In this document: piece after piece, positions 53,648-64,000 of the stretch
Layout: every line of letters starts with the position of its first letter
Numbering within the stretch: position 1 is the first letter of the stretch
Origin: Cucumis sativus
Taxonomy: Eukaryota; Streptophyta; Magnoliopsida; Cucurbitales; Cucurbitaceae
Reading direction: 5' to 3'
Assembly: GCF_000004075.3 (NCBI RefSeq)
Contig: NC_026657.2
Location: 9,610,001-9,674,000 of the forward strand
DNA: 64,000 nt
Program-made: the position numbers and the translations under genes
The notes under the pieces: model-generated
Seen by the model: the letters and a program-made list of their open reading frames with translations, nothing else
Told to the model about the DNA's origin: nothing
Database searches by the model: none

Positions 53648-55606
53648 TTAGCTTCTGCTTTTGCATTTTTCCATTGCTCTTGGGGCTGAAATTAACATTA
53701 ACTAACTTTAGGGGTTTAAAAAGCTTCACTTCTTTCTTTCTTTCGTCTTTCTTCCCTTTTTTCTTTTCTATATATCTCTCTTTATCAAACCCTTTTTTTT
53801 TATTATTAACATAAGGTTTTTAATTCCCTTTCGGGTTTCAATGTACTTTCTTTATTGAATGACACTTTAAAAAAATTGATCATGATGAAATGTAACGATA
53901 TCATGAACCCCATAATTTCAAATTCTTTAATATATACATTTATAGTGCATGGTTTGATTTATGAAAATTACCATTATCTCATGACTAATCAACAAATTAA
54001 AAAAAAATAATTGTTTTAAATCACAAAGATATTGAAAAAAAAAATTGTAACAGGCTTAGATAAATATTTATAAGTGTCTTATGATCGATAGAAAGTAAAA
54101 TTTTCCTATATTTGAAAACTATTAGACGAAATAATAATATACATACCAAGTCCAATAGCTTCTGATCCTTTCATTATCCTTAAGCGCTTGCATGAATCAA
54201 CAAACATCCTAAAAAAGGTGGATTAAAATGTAATTAATATCAGGATTAGGAGAGAATAATTAATATAATGGATGTAAAATTGTATAAATGCGGGGGGTTG
54301 ATTGGTTATGGAGATAAGGAAGGATTTAGTTGGAATAAGAACTTACTCCCAAGGTACATCTCCAACCAGCATCCAATCACCATCCTTATCTTCATAAGTT
54401 GGCACATACTCAGAGCTGTTCAGAAGATCCATCAACTTGCTTTCATTCATGAAGTCTATCATTCCTTGGGCCCCATAGTCACCTTTACATTTTATTATTA
54501 AACATTATCATTAACACTTCCCCCAAAGAAAAAAAGAATGCTAATTAATTAAATAAATTCTTTAATTCTAAACATATAATAATTATTTTTGAGAAATAAT
54601 TAATAATAAGTATAATAGTAAAGCATTATCATAGCTAGGCTGTAATGTGCCTTTGATAATGATTCCAAATGATCCCACATATTCTGGCATCAAGGGTTCT
54701 TGTGTTTCCAGATCTAACCTAATTCATTTCATAAATCTCTCTACCATGTTTAAAATACTATAAACAATTCACTTAACTAATAAAAATACCCATATTGAAA
54801 ATATTGTATTTTATGTTGAGATAACTAAGTAGTGCAAATTAAAATATTTCTAATAACAAACCATCTCACTTTAATATTATCTCATTTCATATTTAATTTA
54901 GTAAAGTAATAATCTGTTTCTGAAAAAAAAAAATTGAGTGAGACTCATCTTCACAAGTACTACTAAGAACAAAAAAAAACTAACCGGCCATGGTGAAGGA
55001 GCTGAACATCTTGGCCAAGGCGTTCGAGAGCTCTTGGTAGCTTTTGTACATCTTCAGGTCGACCTTTCGCAGATAAGGCGCGCCATCCATACAAACTTTG
55101 ACAAACATAGCTGAACCGCCGCTGCTTCCGCCTTTTTCTCCGGCTTCAGAGCTCTTTTGGGACATCGCATTCTTCCGGTAGGATCGCACGGGTGGCCATC
55201 CCACAACTTGTGCCCTAAAATATTCACCCATATACAATCAAACAACATACTTGAAAAAAGATTTTTATCGTAATCTATTAGCTTTAACGTTTGAGTTAAA
55301 TAATAATCAGGAAGGATAACGATTATCCTCAACATCGAAAAGATAGAAAGAAACATACTTGGCAGGTGGCTTTGCAGGATCTTTAGAGGCTATGAGACTC
55401 TCCTCATCAGTTGAAGTATCATTATTCTGTGGAGTGAGATCGACGGTAACTCCTGGCTTAGATTGGATATTGAGTTTCAAATCAACAGTTTCAGAGAACC
55501 CTCTTTTTCCATTAGCTTTGGGAGTCTCCGGCTCAGCGCCACCGCCGGGAAGGCCGAGGCAGAGATCAGTTTCCAGCATGTTGACCATTTTGCGGCTAAC
55601 CTCCAT
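53648..55606 (-). CDS. IAA14: Aux/IAA auxin-response repressor (IAA7/IAA14 type)
   Basis: Exons 55606-55359, 55214-54985, 54482-54347, 54208-54147 and 53685-53648 (minus strand) close in phase to 237 aa. Domain I: EAR repression motif LCLGL at residues 15-19. Domain II: the TIR1/AFB degron VVGWPPVR at 86-93. Domains III/IV (PB1 oligomerisation) run from [19 protein letters not shown] through [33 protein letters not shown] and [12 protein letters not shown]. The last exon codes only the conserved tail ([12 protein letters not shown]). The protein represses auxin response genes by binding ARFs and recruiting TOPLESS, and is destroyed when auxin joins it to TIR1. All key motifs are intact. The closest type is IAA7/IAA14/IAA16/IAA17; the neighbour genes favour IAA7 or IAA14. 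Confidence 0.95.
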
Positions 55607-55832
55607 GGAAAATTGTTGTTCCGGTAATAAGGGAGAGAAAATTTGAGAGCTTTAGAATTTGGCTTGCCACTTTCTTGATCCTTTCTCTCTTTTTTATGTT
55701 ATTGATAATTTGGAAATTTGGGGTTGGGGAGTGTTTGAGGAGAAGAGAAATAATATTAAGGTGCGTGGAAGTTTGTGTAGCGTGTGGTTGCATGTGCATG
55801 TCTTATCAAGCTCCCTCACTAATGGGATTTTG

Positions 55833-55840
55833 CCACGTGG
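55833..55840. promoter_or_regulatory. Palindromic G-box (CCACGTGG) upstream of Aux/IAA gene
   Basis: A perfect CCACGTGG palindrome lies about 230 bases upstream of the Aux/IAA ATG. G-boxes bind bHLH (PIF-type) and bZIP factors, and several Aux/IAA genes are light- or PIF-responsive. Binding here is inferred from the motif alone. Confidence 0.45.
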
Positions 55841-58084
55841 AGAAATATAGGACCGTTGATCTTGAGACTTCTTCTCCCCTAAAAACTTATATTATGTGAT
55901 TTTATTTGGGCAAGTTGTGGTTGGTTTTGGAGGGAGCCAAGGTAACATGGTTTTGCCTCCAATTATGATTCATCATATCTTTTTCTTCTAATTCCAATTA
56001 GTCAACCATTAATCACATGTACTCAACTCCACCCAACCTCTCAATGTTACACACACCCACCCTTTCTTTCCAAATTAAATCTCACTCTAGCTAGTACACA
56101 TTTATATCATATCCAAATCATGATGTTAATTAACAACCATTCTTTGTATTAGCACCACCAAAAACATTGAACCAAACACAACTTTCCATTCGTTTCTTTT
56201 AGCTTTTTATTATAAAATGTTTTTTTCACTCTACCATACTTCTTGTCTTTCAAGGAATTTGAAAAATCAATTCAAACAGACCACTGTGTTTCTAAACCAT
56301 CATGAATGGACACTAGAATCTCTTATAATTGAGAATTGATAATCCGATAAAGTGAAAATATGAAGACTCTATTGGCTTAAAGGATGAAAACAAATATTAT
56401 ATTAGGTAACAAACAAAGGATGAGAGAATAAATGGCCAGTCATTTCCATATATGACATTTATATACAAATCAAAACACACACTAGGATGAGCTAAAGTTA
56501 TCGTTGAATAATTTCTTCCTTTTATCTATTTTAGTTTATATATTACTTATAAACATCTTTATTGAAAAAATATATAATATTCAATAAGGAGGTTACGATC
56601 GCAATGACTATTCTCATGGTAATCTTAAAATATGGATTCAGTTCGTGTTCTTCTTTTACAAACATCCAATACAAACTGTCAACCACATTGTGAAAACCTC
56701 TTCAAATAAATGCGTACTATTGGTTCATTCATGATTATTTCACAAGTCAATTTTAGTCCATGCATTTCTAAAGTGATAATAATAACCTTGACTTATAGTC
56801 TAACAAAATTCTTGCACACAAATTGATCGTATAGTCTCAATAACAAACACAACAATCTCAAATACATAAAACGTTCATTTTAGTCTATCTATTTTCCTAC
56901 AAAAACGCGTAAATGTTTTCATCAACATGAGACGATGTAAAAAAATGTTAGAGCTAAAATATCAAGAAGAAGGGTTTATTGAATAGAAGAGAGGAGGTAT
57001 GTTTAAATTTAAAAGAATATGGTGGTAAGTTAGAGACAAGTCACATCTAAGAAGAGAGAGAAGGAAACATTTGTAAAGGTAGCAGGTAACCTTGCTCTGT
57101 CAACGTCGCTCTCTCAAATTAAAACTCAAAGCCCCTCAATTGCTCTCTCTCTCTCTCTGTTTTAAAGCTTTGATATATATACACACACATATATACACAT
57201 TCACAATGTTTCTTCTCTAACCAATCCTTTATTAAATCTCTGATGTGAATGCCTTCCTAACCACACGTACGTCTTCTCTTTCATCAAACACACTACTCTC
57301 TAAGCCCCCACTATATATCTCCCACTCATTCACTTTTATATATATCTTTTATATGCGAGTCAAAATCATGTAATGTTTTTCGTCCTTATGTATGTTTATG
57401 GTTATCCTCCTCTTCGTTCCCAAACAGCTCTCCCCTTTCTTATCTCTCTCGCTCAACCATGACCCCAAAGTACAAAGCTTTAGTTGTTGTTTAAAACGTT
57501 CGACTGATTAATTATTATATAATTTATACATTATAATAATTTGTGTTTGAGGTGAACTTTTTTAGTCTAGGTGTATAAAATAGTAAACACGGTTTCAAAG
57601 TTGGAAACACTAATGAATATAATTGAAGTCTCAAACATAAAGTGAGCTATAATACCTATTTGAGATTCAAACATTTATTGAGTTCACCAGTACTTCTAAA
57701 TGGTGTTCATCATTCATATTGTTTGGACTGTGATAAGTGTGATAAGCCAAATTCATATCTAGTTAAGCCACATGATCTACATGTCAACTAAAATATTGCT
57801 CAAAGGTCATGTTGGAGTTAGAAATATATACTTATAAATTGGTTCTTATGTGCATTCTAGACTACACTTGTTATATTTCATGCATTCCACTAAATTTGTT
57901 CAATCATTATTCACATTTTATTTTTGAAACATTTTAATTCTTTTTTAGTGAGTGTTAAGAAGGGAATGCATAATTAAAGATAGTGTATATCCTAAGATGC
58001 ATCAAAGTATTATCCTTTTAAGATTTTAAGTATATAAGAGTGATTTAATAGTGAGTAGGACTATTAATTAAATTTATCCCTCCA

Positions 58085-58170
58085 TTTAAGTTTTTGGATT
58101 GGTGTGGTGATTTTAACATGATGTTAGAGTATATGGTCTTGTATTTGAATCGGCAAAATGTCATTTACAT
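58085..58170 (+). mobile_element. Decayed LTR end / primer-binding-site-like fragment
   Basis: TTAAGTTTTTGGATTGGTG, then GATTTTAACATGATGTTAGAGT, resembles the plant LTR-end arrangement in which the LTR is followed by TGGTATCAGAGC, complementary to initiator tRNA-Met. Several bases differ from that consensus. No pol or gag remains nearby, so this is at most a remnant. Confidence 0.35.
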
Positions 58171-59364
58171 CTCTATTTAACATTGATCTCTACTTGATGT
58201 TGAACCTTTTGCTCTACAAATTCTTAAACTCACGAGTGACGAAGAGAGAGTAGTGTTGTATATATCTACAATACTTATCATGGAGGGGTGTATGTGGAAA
58301 ACATAAAAGAAGAGAGCTGACGATTAAAAAACTAAGTTATCAAGAAACTATTCAATTGAGGGCCACTATAGCAACATCGTCATACGTGTGAAAGAGATTA
58401 AATTTAGTAGAGACCAAAGAGTAAAGGCATGACCAGTGAATCTTCTCAAATGTTGTTAAAAGGTCGTAGATGGAATCATTAAAAGTAGTCCTATACATTA
58501 CCCTCCAACCAAAGGTTCCAAACAAACATTGTCATATTAGTCGGTCTCGTACAAATTTTCATTTAATAATATGTTGTAAGTCGTGTAGACAATACCTTTA
58601 TATCTAAACCAAAGAATATTGGATGTGTATATTATGGCATGAGTGTAAATGAAAATCCTAATTTTACTATCATGAATTATTTGTATGTTTGAGGAAATAT
58701 AAATATAAATAAATATATATATTTTGTTAGACATAGTATAAATGATGGTTGTAAGGTGTATGAATAGAAATGGAGACATAATTAAAGTGGGAGTTATTAG
58801 GGTTAATTGAATGGAGGGGCAAATAATAAATGAAATGTGTAGGGATGGAAAAATAAATAAGAAAGAATCTGGACGCACCATAACAAAATATTCCAAATGT
58901 TGGTAGAAGTTGAGACAATGGTACCGTGGGTGGGGCTGACCAGGACACCCCCTTTCCTTTTAGTGTTTTAGTCAATATACATTACACATTACACATTTTT
59001 CTTATCATTAATCATATAATCAAATCAAACCCTTCTTTCTTTTCTCTTTTTACTTTTATGCCCCTACCTTCTTTTCTTTCTATTTATTATTATTCAACTA
59101 AAAAATAACACCATTTTTCTTCTATCCATAACAATTAAGTTTCATACAAGTTTATAACCAAATCTATCAATCATACCTTATATTCTATTATCATACACAT
59201 AGTCTACACTCTATAAATTGATCAATTTAATTAAATTTTGGTGTATGTGCAAAGTCTTCTACGTTGTGCTATATATGTGTGTTAATTATATATTTTAGAT
59301 TTGATTGTTATATTTGACACCTTTCATATCTCTAAACCCTAAATCTTATTTTCATAGAACAAAA

Positions 59365-59425
59365 ATTGTAGCTCGATAGTCACTTGTATTGTTGACCACG
59401 AAGTCGGTAGGTCGAGTCTCCCAAC
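59365..59425 (+). mobile_element. tRNA-derived SINE-like fragment
   Basis: TAGCTCGATAGT (59369-59380) resembles a Pol III A box, and about 28 bases later GGTCGAGTCTCC (59410-59421) resembles a B box. The spacing fits a tRNA-derived SINE head. A functional tRNA is unlikely: the acceptor stem cannot be formed and the B box is imperfect. The body and 3' tail of the element are not defined. Confidence 0.4.
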
Positions 59426-60449
59426 CATTATTATATGGGAGAGAAGAAAAAGATGTCTCGTTTTCATGTCTATTAATTCCAAGGGTCCCTCAAGCTTTAA
59501 TTCCCCTTATTGTATTTAGATTTAGAGGGAGATAGGTTGATTAAAGAGTCTTAACTAAATTAAGCTTTGTTTCGTTGCTCATTCATATCTTTTATTATAA
59601 AGTTAGGTTACAATACTGTTATGGTTTTCATATACTTTAGTGTTAGTTGTTTATTTTTAATTTCTGAAAAAGGAAAGTGTCTATTAACTTCCTTTCATAA
59701 ATTATAAATATTTTATTTCTCGTGCATGAGAATTAGTAGTAAGATTTATTTTGAAATTACACAAACTCAATTTAGATATTTGTAAGTAGTTTTTTGCAAC
59801 ACTTACAAAATTCAATATTTTAAGATAATAGGTTCTTCTTTAACTTTAAACCAAGTCTAAACTATTGAATAATATTTGTTTGAATGGTGGGTTTTGAGAA
59901 TTGTAATTAAGAAGGAGATGCATTATTTATAAAAGAAAAACAATGAGATTATCATGAATTGAATTCAAAACTAAAACTATATATATAGAACGTTCTAAAT
60001 TAATAGGATACATGTACATATCAAACATGGGTTTAATGAGGCGGATACATTCATCAAAACCCTTAACTCAAGCTGTGTGTCCTTATATATAAATATTGAT
60101 CAACATGAGATTTGGTCCTAATTAAGAGAATCAAACCTAGTTATATTTCATATTCAACTAACAGTCCTTTGAGTTTAAGCTATGTCTTGGGAAATGGGTA
60201 GAAAAAAATAATAAGAAGAAAATGAAGGAATAATATTGTATTGGTAATATTCAGAAAGGTTAAGAATTTGTCAAAAGGAAGAAGAAAAAAAAGTATATAT
60301 TATATATATAGATATAGATTTGAGAGTAATTGATTGTCAAATCGAATTGGTGGTTATGGCGGCGGGAACATCAAATTCATGGAATCTTTGAACATAATTG
60401 ACGTATGAGTTGTGCTGTGTTTCTCTCCCTCAAAAATTCCTATTTGATA

Positions 60450-60587
60450 ATGACAACTGCCACTTCTCTCTCTCTCTCTCTTCCCCCTCTTTCTCAACCG
60501 ACATTGTTCTTGGGCTCTTCTTATCGTTTCAGCCCATTCTTCTTCAGGCCCATTTCCAATATCCCTTCAAATGGTTTGAAATTTTAG
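60450..60587 (+). other. Candidate transit-peptide-like small ORF or first exon
   Basis: ATG 60450 opens 45 codons rich in Ser, Thr, Leu and Pro and nearly free of acidic residues (MTTATSLSLSLPPLSQP...), like a chloroplast transit peptide. A possible donor AATG|GTTTGA lies near 60570. Site II-like words (TGGGCT, AGCCCA, GGCCCA) fall within and just after the CT tract, which is unusual inside coding sequence. No second exon was found in the remaining 3.4 kb, so this may be a first exon of a gene reaching beyond the window, a decayed gene, or chance translation of a CT repeat. Confidence 0.25.
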
Positions 60588-61029
60588 ATAATATTTAGAA
60601 TTCTCTTCAAATCAGATGTTCACAAGTAAATAGGTATTTGATACTTGATAATTGATAGTGGAGGTTTAATGAAATAACAATACCAAAAACCATGCACATA
60701 TACCTATTTTAAATTGAACAAATATAGAATCGAAATAATTATAGAGAATGAATTAATTCAATTGAAACACTTTGATCAATCATTTTGTGCCTTTATTAAA
60801 AAAAAAAAAAAAAAACCCAACTCAATTAAACGCGTGGAAGAAGGAATCTATATAAACAAAGAAAAATAGAAGTTAAAGAAAGGAAAAAAGGGTCCACAGA
60901 AGGGAAAGGAAGGGAGTGTGTGTGTTAGGAAAGTGGGCTTTGGGTGAGAGCCCAACAAGTGGCCTTAAAAACCGCAAAAAATAAATATGCATAATTAATT
61001 ATATTAATAAATAAAGGATTTGATTTGGT

Positions 61030-61255
61030 GACGTGTCGTAGGGAGATGAGGACAAGCACGCAACGAGGGCTCCAACTTCCAAGTTAATGAATGGGATGCG
61101 GGGAGGGGTCCAGCCGTACCTCCCGTGTGGCTTCTTGATTCTGAGTGGGACCCTCTTTTAAGTTGTGCAGTTACCACCTCAGACCCCCACACATGCAACC
61201 CTTACCACGTCCCCACACGTCATCTCTCTTCTTCTTCTTCTTCTTCTTCTTCACG
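61030..61255. promoter_or_regulatory. ACGT-rich promoter-like island with (CTT)n tract
   Basis: In AT-rich surroundings this stretch is G+C richer and holds GACGTGTC (about 61031-61038), ACCACGTCC near 61204-61213 and CACACGTCAT near 61214-61223, words like ABA- or light-response ACGT elements. A (CTT)n run at about 61228-61252 follows, and TTTATATATC occurs at about 61339. This fits a promoter and leader, but no coding exon was found downstream within the window. Confidence 0.3.
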
Positions 61256-61259
61256 CCCT

Positions 61260-64000
61260 CCATATTCTAAATAGTTCAATCATGTTTTAAACAGCGTCTT
61301 TATTATTTTCATCTACGATTTTTTTTTTCTTCAAAGCTTTATATATCACAACTTCGTCCTTTTTATCACACTTTTAACTCATTCATAAGAGTTCAAATTT
61401 CTTCCATTTCTTTATTATTTTTACAACTTCTTCAGTTTTTATTACTCTTAATTGTGTGTTTATTATTTTATAGATAACAGAAGCTGTTATAGAGTTATGG
61501 AGTTATGATGTCTAACATATAAACAATCATAATTTAGTGTAGCTCATGTGTTCCTCAATTAATAGATTAGAAAGAGTGTGGTGGTATATATATATATAAA
61601 TATGACATGTTTAGTTTAAGAAGATATTATATATATGAATAGATATATTTGTATGTGTGTATAGATATATATATGTGTGTGTGTATATTGTGAGAATTTG
61701 GGTTTCTACATAGAAAAATTATAAAATAAAAGTGTTACTCCTCCTACATCTATGACATCTATGACATTAGAGTTCATAAATCTAAAAAAACTTAGTCTTA
61801 TTAAAAAAAGACTTGCATTATCGGGTATATATCCATCACTATATAATATTAAAACTTTTAAGTTAATGAATGGGATTGCACAAACATCTTCTTAACGATT
61901 ATTGAACTAAGGAAGGAAAAAAAAAAGAAAGAGTCAACCAAAATAGTCTTTCATATGACATCCTTGTAAGAGAAAAGAACAGAAAAAGAATCTAAAAAGT
62001 GAGGGGTTTTGTTGTGGAAAAAATAGGTGTGTTTTTGGTGCAATGATATTGATATGATACGTTTTGAATAATATTATTGGAAGAACATTCAGGGAACTTG
62101 GTGTGAAATAGCAATTTCGAAGCTGGTAATGCCCATAAAAGTGGTTTTTGTTTATAAAGAAAATGGCCAAAGATTCGATGCAAATGAAGGGAAACACACA
62201 CACACACAGCTGGTACATTTCAACTACTCTATTTTATTTTATGTTATAGCTATACATATATGATACACACTCCTTGGTAGGATTGTTAAAAATAATTATT
62301 ATTACAAACTCGTATGTACATGGATTTATTTACATCATTACTTTTATATTAGCGATTTACGTTATAAGTGTTTTTTTTCCTTTTATCTAAGGAGTATATA
62401 TTAAGAGTGATTTTGGATCAAAATGTGTAATTGACATTTATAAATGATAGAGTTAAGAAAAAGAATAATGCAATTTGAAATTGACAACTAAAAATCGAGG
62501 TGAGTCGACAAAAAGAAGTTGTTTTGGGTCAAACCCAAACCAGTGTCCCAGACCGAGGTTGAAGGTCGCCGGTGTTAAATGATATGTTTCATGTGTCGCG
62601 TGTGTTAAAGGATATGTTTCATGCATGCCCAACCTAAAGCAAGACTTTAAGCAAAAAAAAATATAAGTAAAGAAGGATGTTTGGTCGAGGTTGGACCCAA
62701 CTCTAGCCAAAAAGAAAACCAGGCATGCCCTTCCATCCAATTGGTCATCTAATTATCATAAAACAACTTAAAAATTTTAGAGAACAATTTATGTTAATTT
62801 TTTTATAAATACATAATTATAATTTCATACCCTAATTGGACTCGGACTTTCAAACTCTCTCTTCTCTTGCTTTTACATTTTATGTATATTTATGTGTGTA
62901 TATGTATTAGTGGGATGTAAATAGAATTTTTTTTCTTCCATTATTTAGAAAATCCCTTCTAAATTTCAACTTTTGTATAATGTTTTAAATTTGTTTGGTC
63001 GTAGAAGGTGGAATTAGTTCTCTCTTTAAATAGGAACTTTATTGATAATTAATGATATTTTTATTCATGTATAAAACTTAAATCAAAATATAATTCCTCG
63101 GGAGAAAACCAATTCCTTTTCAATTTTCTATAGAGAATTCATCACCTTGGCCCACAAAAATTAAATAGAGATTTTTGTGGGGATGAATTTAAATGCATTA
63201 TCATCCATACCATAATGCTAATTTTTGAAAAGTGTGTGTTTCCTTTAAATAATCAAATATGAAGAAGAATTGAAAATGAGAGATTAACTATTAGGAGAAG
63301 CCATTGTGTCTTGTCTCTGATTAATCAAAACTCTTAAACTTAAAACGATTTGTCATGTTTAACATTATTATGTTAAGTTTAGAGAAAAACATAATCACAC
63401 ACAAAGAAGAATAGTTTAATTTGAGCATATTATATTCATTCTTCACAACATGTGATTAAATACACATAACTAGTGACATATTATCTCCCTAACTAACGAA
63501 TAATGACGTTGGACCCTAGTTCAAACTAATGAACTATACAAATGACCAACTATACACCAAATATGTAACTCCATACAACTCCAGCTCTAACAAAATTTAT
63601 AGAAAATGAAAGCTTCTGTAACTTATATATTGTTTTAGTTTATTCGTTGATGTGTGATTCGTAAATATTATTATTCTATATGCATAATCACAAATGTGAT
63701 GGACTAAGGCTATCGTATGTTGTCTTCTTAAACAAATAAAGTACGATCTCTATAGCCTTAAATTGGTAGAATTACTATTCATGAAAATTACTCTTCAATA
63801 TATGTTCTATTTGACGCTCTTAGTTTAGTCATTCTATAAACGTACATTTTATATAATGAGAATGTCATAATACACCATATCACGATTGACATAATATTTG
63901 TCTAGGTTATAGGATTTGATTCTTCCACGTTACATATTATTAATAAAAAAGAATTATATAAGAACTACTCTTTCATTTTCTATTTTAAACTATTATATCG
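61260..64000. other. AT-rich DNA at window end
   Basis: No gene is supported. A (TA)n/(GT)n tract lies at about 61584-61690. A slightly G+C-richer patch (62500-62640) contains a direct repeat, GTTAAATGATATGTTTCATG and GTTAAAGGATATGTTTCATG, about 32 bases apart. Confidence 0.5.

Larger units (their letters stand above)
55850..60340. other. Intergenic DNA with retroelement scraps
   Basis: No supported gene. It contains a CT/TA/CA microsatellite cluster (about 57142-57210), a degenerate primer-binding-site-like stretch (58085-58170) and a tRNA-like SINE fragment (59365-59425). The minus-strand open frame 58537-58896 (119 codons) is Ile/Tyr-rich low-complexity translation of AT-rich DNA and is not a gene. 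Confidence 0.5.

Noticed and set aside
58537-58896. 119-codon minus-strand frame
   Set aside because: Composition is Ile/Tyr/Thr-rich translation of AT-rich DNA, with no domain and no promoter or splice context.
59365-59425. A functional tRNA gene
   Set aside because: Acceptor and T stems cannot be paired and the B box deviates, so it was called only as a SINE-like fragment.

Overview
This is a stretch of plant nuclear DNA. Genes are split by GT-AG introns, spacers are very AT-rich and carry decayed transposons, and all recognised proteins are typical of flowering plants. Codon and spacer character suggest a eudicot, and I would guess a cucurbit (Cucumis-like); that last step is inference and no marker in the window proves it. 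Nine protein-coding genes were rebuilt exon by exon. Their splice phases close and each reads through to a single stop.

Layout: (1) 1.7-5.2 kb, + strand, membrane-anchored START-domain lipid-binding protein. (2) 5.2-12.2 kb, spacer with a decayed LTR and a foldback MITE-like element. (3) 12.3-19.4 kb, + strand, TZP, the tandem zinc-knuckle/PLUS3 nuclear protein of light signalling, with a spliced leader. (4) 19.4-28.2 kb, large AT-rich spacer holding a diverged ~0.7 kb tandem duplication. (5) 28.2-30.7 kb, + strand, nine-exon zeta-toxin-fold P-loop kinase-like protein. (6) 33.7-35.0 kb, + strand, cytosolic ribosomal protein S15 with a telo-box/site II promoter and a foldback element just upstream. 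(7) 36.8-40.9 kb, - strand, CFM3-type organellar RNA-splicing factor with three CRM domains. (8) 43.0-43.6 kb, + strand, intronless Rpb7-like RNA polymerase subunit. (9) 45.0-45.5 kb, + strand, intronless PRA1-family membrane protein. (10) 46.1-47.9 kb, - strand, DRIP-like RING E3 ligase. (11) 53.6-55.6 kb, - strand, Aux/IAA auxin repressor of the IAA7/IAA14 type. (12) 55.7-64 kb, no confirmed gene, but retroelement scraps, a tRNA-derived SINE-like fragment and a promoter-like ACGT-rich island.

The genes do not form a functional cluster in the bacterial sense. However, START protein, CFM3, Rpb7-like subunit, DRIP-like RING protein and IAA7/14 together match, from memory, the gene content of two duplicated Arabidopsis segments (around At3g23030-At3g23080 and At4g14500-At4g14560). 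The window would then be a conserved ancestral block with TZP, the zeta-like gene, RPS15 and PRA1 interleaved. I found no clearly new biological system. The most useful leads are this synteny block, the plant zeta-fold kinase, an unidentified exon-like fragment at 50.3 kb and several undescribed-looking repeat structures.
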